Shown: piece by piece, positions 24,359 through 32,424 of the stretch
How the letters are laid out: every line of letters starts with the position of its first letter
Position numbering within the stretch: the stretch's first letter is position 1
Assembly (NCBI RefSeq): GCF_019890725.1
Contig: NZ_JAINZZ010000003.1
Span: 124,001 to 188,000, forward strand
Origin: Actinacidiphila acidipaludis
GTDB lineage: Bacteria; Actinomycetota; Actinomycetes; Streptomycetales; Streptomycetaceae
Length of the DNA: 64,000 nucleotides
Direction of reading: 5' to 3'
Notes under the pieces: model-generated
What the model was told of the DNA's origin: nothing
The model's input: only the letters and a program-made list of their open reading frames with translations
The model's database searches: none
Position numbers and translations under genes: made by a program

Positions 24359-25840
24359 TCAGAACGCTGCCTGTTGCTCGGGTGGCGGTTGTGCGGCGGG
24401 GCGGCTCATTTCGAGGTAGCGGCCTTCCTTGGTGCGGCCAGAGTCGATGAGCACCCCGCGGGCGGCCAGAGTGGGCTGGAGGCGCTTGAGGCGGTCGGAG
24501 AGTACCTTCCCCGTAGTCGGCCACCCTTTGGGCAGGGGACGGCAGTCCTCGCCGTTGTAGAGGCGGCTGAGGGTTTGCAGCCACTCGGTAGAGGTCATCC
24601 GCTCCTCGATGCCCGGGGTCATGGTTTCGGCGTGCTGGAGGACTGTCTGCGCGAGCAAGTCCCCCTCGATCACGTCGTCATTCAGGTCATCCAGGCTGGC
24701 CCGGTACGCGGCCAGGGCCCCGATGCCGGTGGCCCCGTCGAGCTGCGCACACAGATGCGCGAAGTCGGCCATCCGCAGGTCTGTGGGCGTCTCCGCGGCA
24801 ACGGCACGGACCTTGACCGTCAGGTCCAGGAGCGATCCAAGGATGACGGGTAGGGCTTCGGCGTACTCCGCCCACAGTTCCGCTTCCGTGCGGCGGACGC
24901 CGGGCCGCTCCAGCCGCAGCGGCAGGAGCCGTTCAGCGAGGTCCGGCCGGATCACGCCCACGTCGATACCGGTCAGCAGCAGCGGTCGGCGGTAGCGGGC
25001 GCGGAAGACATCCCCATCGGTGAACAGGGCCCGCTTGACGTTCTCCGCGCCGGTCACGATGCAGCACATCGCATCCGACAGGTCGGGGGTCATGTGGGAG
25101 AGGTTGTCGAGCGCCGTGACCCATCCGGCAGCCACGGCCGCGATCAGGTTCTCTTCATCCTTCGGGGCGCGCCGCAGGTCCCCGCTCATGCCCTCAATGA
25201 TCCGGATCAGCATCCGCCCCCCGGTGGACTTGCCCGCGCCCTGCGGGCCGGTGAGGAACGGGGCCGGCACGGGAACGGACGGGGCGAGGCAGCCGATCAG
25301 CCACGCGATGGCCAGGCATTCGGTCTCGGCGGTGGCAAAGTTGCACAAGCCCAACAGCAGATCGATGCCCTTGCCGTCGGTGTCCTTGACGGGCAGGGGG
25401 AGTTCTCCAGTGAGCTGGGTGCGACGCCAGCACACCTCGCGCGGGTCGGGCGTTTGGATGTCCCAGCCGGTGGGGTGGATACGGACTGACTGCCCGTCGT
25501 TGCGTCCCAGGTCCAGCCACGTCGCGCCGTCGAAACCGGGGGCGACGCGGATGTGTACCGGCTGCACCTCCTCCGACAGGGCCAGGGCTTCGATCAGGTC
25601 CAGCGCCTCTTTCAGAGCGGTGCCGTTGAAGACTCCGCAACCGTCCTTGAACAGCCCCACCATGAGTTCCTGTCGGTGGCTGCCCGTCGTGCCCTGGGAG
25701 CGGATGGGACGGGCAACAGGGTGGCCGTTCTTCTGCGCGTAGACGGTCCCGTCGGCGGTGCGGAAGTACCGGAAGTGCGCGCGGGCGTAGTCGGCGATGA
25801 TCTCGCGTGCGGGGTTCTTCTCGTCGTCCGACACGATCAC
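24359..25840 (-). CDS. Replication P-loop ATPase/helicase-like protein of the AICE
   Basis: A 493-residue protein with a Walker A G-P-Q-G-A-G-K-S-T (Lys204) in a P4/DUF927-like helicase context: A-P-F-L-T-G-P-Q-G, then A-L-D-N-L-S-H-M and L-L-L-T-G-I-D-V-G-V-I-R-P-D-L-A-E-R, the pattern of AAA+ superfamily III-type initiators. The C-terminus has a winged-helix-like segment. The GTG start at 25840 overlaps the stop of the upstream Prim-Pol gene (GTGA), so the two are co-translated. Together they should unwind and prime the excised circular element. It could also be described as a RepA-like initiator. Confidence 0.85.
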   Translation of the reverse strand: MIVSDDEKNPAREIIADYARAHFRYFRTADGTVYAQKNGHPVARPIRSQGTTGSHRQELMVGLFKDGCGVFNGTALKEALDLIEALALSEEVQPVHIRVAPGFDGATWLDLGRNDGQSVRIHPTGWDIQTPDPREVCWRRTQLTGELPLPVKDTDGKGIDLLLGLCNFATAETECLAIAWLIGCLAPSVPVPAPFLTGPQGAGKSTGGRMLIRIIEGMSGDLRRAPKDEENLIAAVAAGWVTALDNLSHMTPDLSDAMCCIVTGAENVKRALFTDGDVFRARYRRPLLLTGIDVGVIRPDLAERLLPLRLERPGVRRTEAELWAEYAEALPVILGSLLDLTVKVRAVAAETPTDLRMADFAHLCAQLDGATGIGALAAYRASLDDLNDDVIEGDLLAQTVLQHAETMTPGIEERMTSTEWLQTLSRLYNGEDCRPLPKGWPTTGKVLSDRLKRLQPTLAARGVLIDSGRTKEGRYLEMSRPAAQPPPEQQAAF

Positions 25841-26658
25841 ACCCCCAACCGTGCTCGGGCGTTGGTCCATGCGTCGGTGCAGTGGCGGGCACTCTCGCCT
25901 TTGGCCTGCGCGGCGGTGAACAGCCGGGCGATGTGGGCGTCGGTGAGGCACCCGCACCGGCCATGGGCGGACAGCACCGCGAGGAACGTGCGGTAGACCG
26001 TGGCGTGCACGCCCGCGGACGCGGCCGTGATGGTCTGTTCAGCCATCGCGATACCGCGTTCCAAGTAGGTCGGCGTGCGGTGCGGGCAGGCACCCGCACC
26101 GGCCGGCGCGGGCACGGCAACCGGTCGCACAGCGGCGGGCGCTTTCACCGCCAGAGCGCGCACGGCATCCGGCAGATCCGCCAGCATGCCCGTGCCGTGG
26201 CCCAGCCAGCGGGCGTAGGCCATCGTGGACTTGATGTCCACGCCCGGCCGGACCGCGTTCGCAGACTGCATCGCCCCGCGGTAGATCCAGTGCTCACCGC
26301 GGGTCGTCGGAACCGTCCGGGTGGCGGGCAGGGTGTCGCGGGCCCACTCGATGGCCGCCGCGTTGTCCAGGTCCACCACCGTCAGCCCAGCACCGCCCGG
26401 GTGATAGGCGATACAGACGGCCCGGCGCCACGCGTTCGCCCACGGCCGGGAGGCCAGGATGGTGGGGTCGGTGGTGGCGGCGGCCCATCCGTGGCACGGG
26501 CGCGGGCAGGCGCACGGGCCGGGGGTCTTCATGTTCGGTCGGCCGCCGCATGCGTTGCGCGCACACGCGGGGCAGTTCGCGAAGGGCACTTTGCCCTTGC
26601 GTAGCGGCAGCACGGGCACGCCACTGGACGCAAGACGCAGTGCGGTCGGATCGGTCAT
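25837..26658 (-). CDS. Bifunctional DNA primase/polymerase (Prim-Pol) of the AICE
   Basis: A 273-residue archaeo-eukaryotic-primase-type protein. It opens with A-L-R-L-A-S-S-G-V-P-V-L-P-L-R-K-G-K. The catalytic V-V-D-L-D-N (Asp96, Asp98) and G-E-H-W-I-Y (His123) are visible. Between them lie six cysteines (Cys29, 32, 37, 49, 51, 55) with His56, an apparent zinc cluster. ATG at 26658 has TGGAGAC upstream. It is followed by the P-loop ATPase with a GTGA overlap. This places the element in the Prim-Pol class of AICE replication systems rather than the RepSA class. Confidence 0.9.
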   Translation of the reverse strand: MTDPTALRLASSGVPVLPLRKGKVPFANCPACARNACGGRPNMKTPGPCACPRPCHGWAAATTDPTILASRPWANAWRRAVCIAYHPGGAGLTVVDLDNAAAIEWARDTLPATRTVPTTRGEHWIYRGAMQSANAVRPGVDIKSTMAYARWLGHGTGMLADLPDAVRALAVKAPAAVRPVAVPAPAGAGACPHRTPTYLERGIAMAEQTITAASAGVHATVYRTFLAVLSAHGRCGCLTDAHIARLFTAAQAKGESARHCTDAWTNARARLGV

Positions 26659-26697
26659 GCTGGATGTCTCCAGTTCCTTGGTTGGTGCTGGGAGTGA

Positions 26698-26734
26698 GGG
26701 GCGACCGCGGTCTTTGGCGAGAGGCGGTCGCCCC
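26698..26734. terminator. Hairpin between the 106-aa gene and prim-pol
   Basis: Perfect 11-base arms GGGGCGACCGC (26698-26708) and its complement (26724-26734) with a 15-base loop, just after the stop at 26740 on the minus strand. It separates the replication genes from the upstream cluster. Confidence 0.8.
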
Positions 26735-26739
26735 GAGCG

Positions 26740-27060
26740 TCATCGGGCTTGCCGGGCACGTTCGTTGAGGCTGAGTTGTTCGGGGCGGGTGCGGGGCACG
26801 CCGGTCACCCAGGGGAAGGGGTTGATGTCGGCGGCGGCGGTGAAGACCCGAAGGGCCGCACCCTTCGGGGCGTCGGGCAGGGCGTAGACGCGCCCGCCGT
26901 TCAGGGACGCCAGCAGTCGCGCGGCGTGATGCTCGCAGCCGTTCGCGCCTGCGTTGGTGGCGTCCAGGATGGTGACGGCTGGGGCCCCGGTGCACGGCGT
27001 GTGGTCGTCGGGGTGGGCTACCGGGCAGCGGGCCGTGGTGGATGTGAAGGCCTCGTTCAC
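26740..27060 (-). CDS. Hypothetical AICE protein with Cys/His residues
   Basis: A 106-residue protein (GTG at 27060) with C-P-V-A-H-P-D-D-H-T-P-C near the N-terminus and N-G-C-E-H-H-A-A-R in the middle, a possible zinc site. The C-terminal half holds a short strand-rich segment (V-Y-A-L-P-D-A-P) and P-F-P-W-V. No membrane segment. I have the impression of similar small genes next to Prim-Pol in other Streptomyces elements but cannot name a family. Only 13 bases separate it from the DpdA-like gene, so it is probably in the same transcript. Confidence 0.7.
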   Translation of the reverse strand: MNEAFTSTTARCPVAHPDDHTPCTGAPAVTILDATNAGANGCEHHAARLLASLNGGRVYALPDAPKGAALRVFTAAADINPFPWVTGVPRTRPEQLSLNERARQAR

Positions 27061-27073
27061 GCGGGTCTCCTGA

Positions 27074-27865
27074 TCACACAGGCGGGATGTTGGCGGGGAG
27101 TCCGGTCAGGACTTTGGTGCGCCAGTTGAGGGCGTAGGGCAGGCAGTTGGCGCAGTTCTTGTGGGTGGTGTGGCCGGGCATGGGGGGTCGTCTGCGGGCG
27201 TGGTAGGACCAGGCGGCGGAGTCGGCGGATGCCATGAGGTGGCCTACGCGCTGGAGGCCGAGGGTTTTGAAGCCGAAGCCGTGCAGGGGTATGCCGTGCG
27301 CGGCCAGGGTGGTGACGATGGCGGCGCCGTCGTTGGTGGATTGGCGGCGGCAGACCGACCCGAGGCCGACGAGGGGTTCGCGGGTGAGGTCGATGCCGGC
27401 GCGCTGGTAGAGACCGACGCAGTGTTCGTAGTCCGGGAGCTCCCAGCCCTGGAGGACGGGCACGATCGGCAGGTCCGGGGCCAACTCGCGCAGGTGCAGG
27501 TAGTTGGCGACGGTGCGGTGTTGGTGTTCGGCCACGGATAGGCCGGTGCCGGTGAAGGTCTGTCCTGCGAAGGTGCCGCCGTGGATGATCGCGGGTTCGC
27601 ACATCCAGTCCTGGGGTGCGGCCCAGTCGAACGGGCCGACCTGATCGCGGATGCGCCGCAGGTCGTCCACGTAGTGCTGCGGGGTGATGGTCCAGGTGCC
27701 GAAGCGCTGGAGGATGGTGAAGCCACCGGAGTCGATGGCGTAGCGGCCGATGGCACGCGGCAGGCTGCGGGCGGTGCCCACGCCGAAGTGCTCGTACTTC
27801 AAGAACAGCGGCACGTCGGTGAGGGTGACCCAGTGCCGTTTGTGGGTGGTCAGGTAGAACCTCAC
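27074..27865 (-). CDS. DpdA-like DNA-guanine transglycosylase (7-deazaguanine DNA modification)
   Basis: A 263-residue TIM-barrel protein of the tRNA-guanine transglycosylase superfamily, DpdA type. Visible are D-S-G-G-F at residues 45-49 (the TGT active-site motif with the catalytic Asp), A-P-Q-D-W-M-C-E-P at 83-91, G-L-G-S-V-C-R-R-Q, H-G-F-G-F-K-T-L-G and S-A-D-S-A-A-W-S. A C-terminal H-x-x-H-x-x-C-x-x-C (His232, His235, Cys238, Cys241) is a likely zinc site. DpdA proteins exchange guanine in DNA for preQ0-type bases, which can block restriction. No dpdB/C or queCDE genes are in the window, so the base must come from elsewhere or the protein has another role. The GTG start overlaps the upstream gene (GTGA). 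Confidence 0.82.
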   Translation of the reverse strand: MRFYLTTHKRHWVTLTDVPLFLKYEHFGVGTARSLPRAIGRYAIDSGGFTILQRFGTWTITPQHYVDDLRRIRDQVGPFDWAAPQDWMCEPAIIHGGTFAGQTFTGTGLSVAEHQHRTVANYLHLRELAPDLPIVPVLQGWELPDYEHCVGLYQRAGIDLTREPLVGLGSVCRRQSTNDGAAIVTTLAAHGIPLHGFGFKTLGLQRVGHLMASADSAAWSYHARRRPPMPGHTTHKNCANCLPYALNWRTKVLTGLPANIPPV

Positions 27866-28188
27866 GCGGCCTCCTTCGAGGCGTCGGCGCAGGGCCAGCA
27901 GCAGCCCAGCGAGCGGGGGATGACGTAGCCGCGATCGCGGCGGCAGGTGGAGCAGGTGCGGCGGGCCCGCATCGCCGCGGACAGCGCGTGCCAGCGGCCC
28001 GCGGTCATCGGCCGGACGGGCTTCGCGCGGCTGCGGTCGTAGAGGAGTGCATAGCGTCGTCCGCGTCGCCAGCGGATCTCAGCGACGGGATCGACGCCGC
28101 CCGGGCGTAGGCCTGCCGCACGTGACTGGCGGCGGGTCAGCAGGCCATCGGGGGCGCATCGGTAGGGGTAGACGGGCAGGGCAGGCAC
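27862..28188 (-). CDS. Small zinc-binding protein with RRQ motif (AICE)
   Basis: A 108-residue basic protein. The N-terminal T-R-R-Q-S-R-A-A-G-L-R-P-G-G is close to the RRQRL motif used to name a family of small actinobacterial zinc-binding proteins. A C-terminal C-S-T-C and C-C-W-P-C in R-R-T-C-S-T-C-R-R and L-G-C-C-W-P-C-A-D could bind one zinc. Its stop overlaps the GTG of the DpdA-like gene, so both are made together. A role in DNA binding or in the DpdA reaction is inference. About 200 bases upstream lies the CAGGGAG repeat cluster. Confidence 0.78.
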   Translation of the reverse strand: MPALPVYPYRCAPDGLLTRRQSRAAGLRPGGVDPVAEIRWRRGRRYALLYDRSRAKPVRPMTAGRWHALSAAMRARRTCSTCRRDRGYVIPRSLGCCWPCADASKEAA

Positions 28189-28223
28189 GTGCGCTTCTCC
28201 TCCCGTGTTGGTGACTGTGTGTG

Positions 28224-28382
28224 CAGGGAGGGAGGCATGGGGGACCCTGGGAACCCGGGTTGTCGGGGGTTTCCGCAGGTCCGGGCCGGGTGCCTCCCTG
28301 ACTCCCTGTGCGGGTGTTCGTGCTGATCAGGTCAGGGAGGCGGGGTCAGGGAGGCAGTCAGGGAGAACTCCCTGCCTCCCTG
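28224..28382. repeat. CAGGGAG repeat cluster downstream of the tra gene (candidate clt/TRS)
   Basis: Eight copies of the 7-mer CAGGGAG in 159 bases: forward at 28224, 28333, 28347 and 28359; reverse (CTCCCTG) at 28294, 28302, 28368 and 28376. Most have the form CAGGGAGG. The innermost pair CAGGGAG-AA-CTCCCTG (28359-28374) can form a hairpin and may also end tra transcription. Streptomyces TraB translocases recognise clusters of 8-bp repeats located at the 3' side of traB (clt locus), which is just where this lies. The 205-base gap 28189-28393 holds nothing else. Confidence 0.7.
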
Positions 28383-28393
28383 ACCGCCTCCCT

Positions 28394-30556
28394 TCACTCA
28401 GCGTCACTCTCGGCGGTGTTCTCGGTCCGGTCGTCCAGTGCCTCACGGACCCTGCCCCGGTCCACGACCATGCGCCCATCGGACTTGCGGACCGCGCCGG
28501 AGGGGGCGAGGACCTCGCGCAGATCGGCGAACGTCCACTCCCGGTACTCGCGGCCGTTGCGCTCGGAGAGGCGGTGCAGCACCTCTTGGGTGCGCATCCG
28601 CTCCGCCTGCCCGAGCACCGCGTAGATGTCGGCGAGGTGGTCCACCACAACACCGACCGGAGCATCGGCAGCAGCGGCGGGCGTGATGCCTTCGCGCAGT
28701 GCCAACGCCCGCTGGACCACGGGTGTCACCTGGTCGACCTCGGCGTCCTTGCGGACGTAGTAGGCCCGGACCAGCTCGAACGCGTTCGACGTGAAGCCGA
28801 CCGTGAGGGCGGTGCCGATGTTTTCGGCGGGGTTGAGGGTGGTGGCGGTGATGCCGGCGCGGTGCTTGCCGGTGCCCAGCAGACCGTCGTTGGCGACGTG
28901 GTCTCCGACCGCGAACGCCACCCGATGGGAGGTGTTGCGGGTGACGTCCTTCGGGATGCTGGACGCGGTCGGGGAGACGGTGACGAACACCAGCGTGATG
29001 CCGACCTTCCGGGCCTTCTTGAGCACCTTGATGGCCAGCTCAGCGGCTTCCTCACCGTACTTCTTGTGCTCGAACAGCTCGTGGCACTCATCGAACACCA
29101 CCACGCGCGGACGCATGCGCGGGTCGCGTTCGGCAAGGTCGCGGGTGAGCTTGACGGTCTCCCCGCCCATCTCCTCCAGCAGCTTGCCGCGGCGGGTCAC
29201 CTCGTCGCGCAGGTCCCGCAGCGCATACAGGGCGTCTTTGACCTGCTCGTCCTCGTCGCCCTTGACCAGCGTGCGCAGACGCTCACGCATCGGGTCGTAG
29301 TCCACGTTGTAGGCCATGACGTAGACGTCGATCTCGACCAGCGGGTCGAGCATCGCGCCCAGCAGCAGGCCCACGACCAGGGACGACTTACCCGAGCCCA
29401 TGATGCCGCCGACCATGTAGTTGGAGGCCATGAGCTTGCCCATGACCGGCTCCCCACGCTGCGAGACACCGACCGGAACGCCCTTGAAGTAGTCCGCGGA
29501 CCCCTCCGTGAGCAGGGGCCAGGCGGGCACCTTCCCGGACAGTGAACCCTGGTCAGCCACCCACAGATCGAGGGTGCCGGGTGCGGTGCTGGGCTCGGTC
29601 GGCCACACCTCGACGGGCAGGCGCAGCAGGTTGTGGGCGAGCACGTCCTTGTGCTTGTTGATCATCTCGACAGTGACGCCCATCGGGAGCTGCAACTGGG
29701 TGTGCCAGCCCTTCCCCAGCCGGGTCGTCGGCTGGACCCATCGGGCCTGCCAACCAGCCTTGAAAGCCTGGTTGAGCGGACCGATACCCAGGTGCCGCAG
29801 GGCGTCCAGGATCGCGCCCTCATCCGGCACCACATCCCGCTGCTCCTGCTCGGAGGCGGGCAGGGCCCAGTTCGGCGCGGACTGCCCCTTGCGGCCGATG
29901 TTCCAAAGCGCCGCGAGACCCAGCCACGGTCCGAAGAACGTCGCAGGTCCCCACACGATCGACGCCAGCCACACCAGCGTGCTTATCGCGTGGATGGTGA
30001 ACATGATCGGGGCGATGGTCAGGCCCGGCTGCTTCTCGGCGATGGCCAGCACGATGCCCAGGGCCAGCAGGCCGCCCGCGGTTCCTGTGGTGCCGACCGC
30101 AGCGGACTTCACCACCCGCGGGGCGGCGGTCAGCAGCTCCATACGGCGCTTGTGGCGGTCCTCGCGGGCCTTGGCTGCCGCCTGCGCCCACTCCAGGGCC
30201 ACCTCGTGTTGACCGGCTGCCTCAGCGGCGCGCATCATCCGCTCATGTCGGGCGACCGTGCGCGCATCCCACGCGCGCTTTGCCACGATGCGAGCACCCC
30301 CCACCACATAGGCGGTGTGGCGGGCAGCAAGTCGTACACCGGTCTTAGTGCGGTCGTGGGTGACGACGTGCAGCGTCACACCCGCGGCACGCTTGAGGCG
30401 CACCCCCGTGGGCCGCGCGGCGGGGCGTTCGTCGGAGGGGATGACGACGCCCTCCAGCACCCGCGGAGCGTCCGCAGAGGTGGGGTCGGTGTCGTGCTTG
30501 GTGAGGTCGGTGACGGGCCGGGCCCGTCGTGTGCTGATGTCGATGATCTCGGTCAT
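28394..30556 (-). CDS. FtsK/SpoIIIE-type DNA translocase (TraB/TraSA-like conjugation protein)
   Basis: A 720-residue membrane-bound ATPase expected to move double-stranded DNA between hyphae. It has a charged N-terminal region, two to three membrane helices at about 150-215 (G-G-L-L-A-L-G-I-V-L-A and T-I-H-A-I-S-T-L-V-W-L-A), Walker A G-S-G-K-S-S (Lys390), Walker B V-V-V-F-D-E-C-H-E (Asp489, Glu490) and a C-terminal winged-helix region (E-V-L-H-R-L-S to D-L-R-E-V-L) of the gamma type that could read DNA repeats. ATG at 30556 is preceded by GGGAAG. Candidate recognition repeats lie directly downstream. Confidence 0.93.
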   Translation of the reverse strand: MTEIIDISTRRARPVTDLTKHDTDPTSADAPRVLEGVVIPSDERPAARPTGVRLKRAAGVTLHVVTHDRTKTGVRLAARHTAYVVGGARIVAKRAWDARTVARHERMMRAAEAAGQHEVALEWAQAAAKAREDRHKRRMELLTAAPRVVKSAAVGTTGTAGGLLALGIVLAIAEKQPGLTIAPIMFTIHAISTLVWLASIVWGPATFFGPWLGLAALWNIGRKGQSAPNWALPASEQEQRDVVPDEGAILDALRHLGIGPLNQAFKAGWQARWVQPTTRLGKGWHTQLQLPMGVTVEMINKHKDVLAHNLLRLPVEVWPTEPSTAPGTLDLWVADQGSLSGKVPAWPLLTEGSADYFKGVPVGVSQRGEPVMGKLMASNYMVGGIMGSGKSSLVVGLLLGAMLDPLVEIDVYVMAYNVDYDPMRERLRTLVKGDEDEQVKDALYALRDLRDEVTRRGKLLEEMGGETVKLTRDLAERDPRMRPRVVVFDECHELFEHKKYGEEAAELAIKVLKKARKVGITLVFVTVSPTASSIPKDVTRNTSHRVAFAVGDHVANDGLLGTGKHRAGITATTLNPAENIGTALTVGFTSNAFELVRAYYVRKDAEVDQVTPVVQRALALREGITPAAAADAPVGVVVDHLADIYAVLGQAERMRTQEVLHRLSERNGREYREWTFADLREVLAPSGAVRKSDGRMVVDRGRVREALDDRTENTAESDAE

Positions 30557-30642
30557 GCTGGGCTTCCCTGCTCTCTGGCATGAGGTGTGGGGCCCGGGCC
30601 GGCCGGATGTCTTGGCGGATAGGCGGCCGGTCCGGGGCGGAT

Positions 30643-30825
30643 TCACTTGCTGGCGTCGGCGCGCTTGCGTGCGCCGTCCAAGATGCGATCGAGCTTGCGT
30701 TGCAGGTCGCGCTGATCAACGTCCTCACCCGCAACGCCACGCTTGGCCATACGGGCGATCAGCCACGCCACGCGGGCGGCTTCCGCGCCGGTCAGCGGCG
30801 GGTCGTCGGGATGGGTGCGGATCAC
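30643..30825 (-). CDS. Small transfer-operon protein (60 aa)
   Basis: A 60-residue basic helical protein from a GTG at 30825: M-I-R-T-H-P-D-D-P-P-L-T-G-A-E-A-A-R-V-A, ending K-R-A-D-A-S-K. The start overlaps the preceding gene stop (GTGA). The W-L-I-A-R-M-A-K-R-G-V-A-G-E-D-V-D segment looks like a three-helix DNA- or protein-binding unit. No family recognised. It is the last of four overlapping genes upstream of the translocase gene. Confidence 0.7.
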   Translation of the reverse strand: MIRTHPDDPPLTGAEAARVAWLIARMAKRGVAGEDVDQRDLQRKLDRILDGARKRADASK

Positions 30826-31187
30826 TTCCGCCCCCGGATGTCGCGGTAGATGCCGTAGACGACCAGCGCCACCAACGCGATGCACGCGGCGGCGATGGCC
30901 AGCGCCACCGCAGCGAACGCCACGGTGACCATGAGCATCGAGCCGCCGACCGCGATGGCCAGCCACTTACCTGCCTGACCGGCGCCGGACTTCTGGATGA
31001 CGATCGGCGCGGGCGGGGCCGGAGCCTGTTGGGCGTTGATGATGTGCTGGGCTTGCAGCGCGGCCACGATGACCGCGAACTGGTCGCCCTGCCGGGCGGC
31101 TTCCACCGCTTCGGCGGAAGCCTTGCCGATCTCGGACACGTCGGTGCCTCCGGTCTTCCGGGTCAGGTGGGGGTCGGCGGGGGTCAT
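30822..31187 (-). CDS. Small membrane protein of the transfer operon
   Basis: A 121-residue protein. The N-terminal half is soluble (I-G-K-A-S-A-E-A-V-E-A-A-R-Q-G-D-Q-F), followed by a proline/alanine spacer. Two hydrophobic stretches then make up the end (K-W-L-A-I-A-V-G-G-S-M-L-M-V-T-V and A-A-C-I-A-L-V-A-L-V-V-Y-G-I-Y), before a basic R-D-I-R-G-R-K tail. ATG at 31187 overlaps the upstream stop (ATGA), and its own stop overlaps the next start (GTGA). The gene position and membrane topology suit a Spd-type spread protein. Confidence 0.75.
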   Translation of the reverse strand: MTPADPHLTRKTGGTDVSEIGKASAEAVEAARQGDQFAVIVAALQAQHIINAQQAPAPPAPIVIQKSGAGQAGKWLAIAVGGSMLMVTVAFAAVALAIAAACIALVALVVYGIYRDIRGRK

Positions 31188-32086
31188 CCGGTTGCGCCAT
31201 CGGCCGTCAGGCGCTTCCACGACGCCCGCAGCCGGGTCTCTGAGGCGCTGTGACCGGCAGCGCGGAAGCGGGAAGCGGCCTCGCGGTAGGAAGGCGGCGG
31301 GGTCTGGGAGGCGAGGATCTGCCCGATGATCGAGTCCAGTTCGTCATCCGACAGCGCGGGCGCGTCCAGCGCGGGCAGGGCCGGTAGCGGCTCAACCGGG
31401 CCCCACACCGGCAGTTCCCACATCGGCTGTGAGCCGGGCGTGACACGGCCGGTCACGCTGGCCAGAGCCGCCGCAGACTTGTCGTCCAGACGTGCCTTTT
31501 CCAGCACCGCCCACGCCTCCGAGAGCGCGGCGGCGGTAGCGGCCTGCACCTTGGCGACGCGCGCGCCTGCCTCCGTCACGGCGGTCAGGCGGGTCTCTTC
31601 GGTCGTGGCGTCGGCCTGCAGCCGAGCCCGCGCCACGGCGGCTTCATCGCGCGCCTCTTGCTGGATAGTGCTGATCTTGTCCAGCGCCCCTGCGGTAAGC
31701 GCGGTGCGCTCCCACAGGCTGTGGACAAGCCACAGCGCCTTCGCAGCCAGGGGCAGCCAGGCGACGGCCAGCCACGCACCCGCGGAGGCTTCGGCGAGCA
31801 GCGCGTGAGCGACCAGAACAGCGGTCGCGAGCACGCCGAACGACCAGCCGACCGCGGTAACGGGGCGGGAATGGTCGCCCTGTGCGGCAAGGCGACGCTC
31901 GTAGGCGAGGGTTGAGAGCCATCCGCCGTCCAGGCCGAGACCGACGACCAGGGCGACCTGCCACGGCATTGACTGGCCCAGCCACATCACGACCACGGCC
32001 AGGGTGAGGACCATGGACACGAGCGTCATGGCGACGGCCGGCGCGACCGTCAACAGCCGCTTGAGGTTCTTCCGGGTGCGGTTCAT
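31184..32086 (-). CDS. SpdB-like multispanning spread/transfer protein
   Basis: A 300-residue protein. The first 130 residues hold three to four membrane helices (V-A-M-T-L-V-S-M-V-L-T-L-A-V-V-V-M-W-L, W-Q-V-A-L-V-V-G-L-G-L-D-G-G-W, V-L-A-T-A-V-L-V-A-H-A-L-L and A-W-L-A-V-A-W-L-P-L). A charged, Ala-rich coiled coil follows at about 140-210, then a C-terminal soluble tail with R-L-R-A-S-W-K-R. Such proteins next to the translocase promote intramycelial spread of pSAM2/SLP1-type elements. ATG at 32086 overlaps the upstream stop, so translation is coupled. Assignment rests on topology and context. Confidence 0.75.
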   Translation of the reverse strand: MNRTRKNLKRLLTVAPAVAMTLVSMVLTLAVVVMWLGQSMPWQVALVVGLGLDGGWLSTLAYERRLAAQGDHSRPVTAVGWSFGVLATAVLVAHALLAEASAGAWLAVAWLPLAAKALWLVHSLWERTALTAGALDKISTIQQEARDEAAVARARLQADATTEETRLTAVTEAGARVAKVQAATAAALSEAWAVLEKARLDDKSAAALASVTGRVTPGSQPMWELPVWGPVEPLPALPALDAPALSDDELDSIIGQILASQTPPPSYREAASRFRAAGHSASETRLRASWKRLTADGATG

Positions 32087-32379
32087 GCCGCCACCTGCTT
32101 TCCCCGCGGGCGGCGGCGGGCCGGGACGGTGGGGCGGGCCGGGACGAGGTTCAGGAGCTCCGGCATCGTGCGGCCGATGGTCTCGACGGCCAGTGCGGTG
32201 GTGCGGTCGTACAGGCTCGGGTCGTCGGCGAGGATGTCGCGCGCGGCGGCCAGGCGGGCGGCGCGCTCTTCCTCGCTCTCGCCCTCCTCGCCCAGCCACA
32301 GGTCCAGCGGGGTACCGATAGCGAGCTCAACGAACTCCGTGGCGTTGGCGGCCACGTGACCAGCGACGATACTTCTCAT
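32083..32379 (-). CDS. Small acidic/basic protein, first gene of the transfer operon
   Basis: A 98-residue protein (ATG at 32379): an N-terminal helix M-R-S-I-V-A-G-H-V-A-A-N-A-T-E-F-V-E-L-A, an acidic E-E-G-E-S-E-E-E-R centre and an Arg/Pro-rich end. No family recognised. It heads a chain of four overlapping genes (32379 to 30643) leading to the translocase, all on the minus strand and divergent from the GntR regulator, so it is likely under GntR control. Confidence 0.72.
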   Translation of the reverse strand: MRSIVAGHVAANATEFVELAIGTPLDLWLGEEGESEEERAARLAAARDILADDPSLYDRTTALAVETIGRTMPELLNLVPARPTVPARRRPRGKQVAA

Positions 32380-32424
32380 GGGTCGTGCACTCTCCTAGGT
32401 AGATAGGGGAACGGCCCGAACAAG

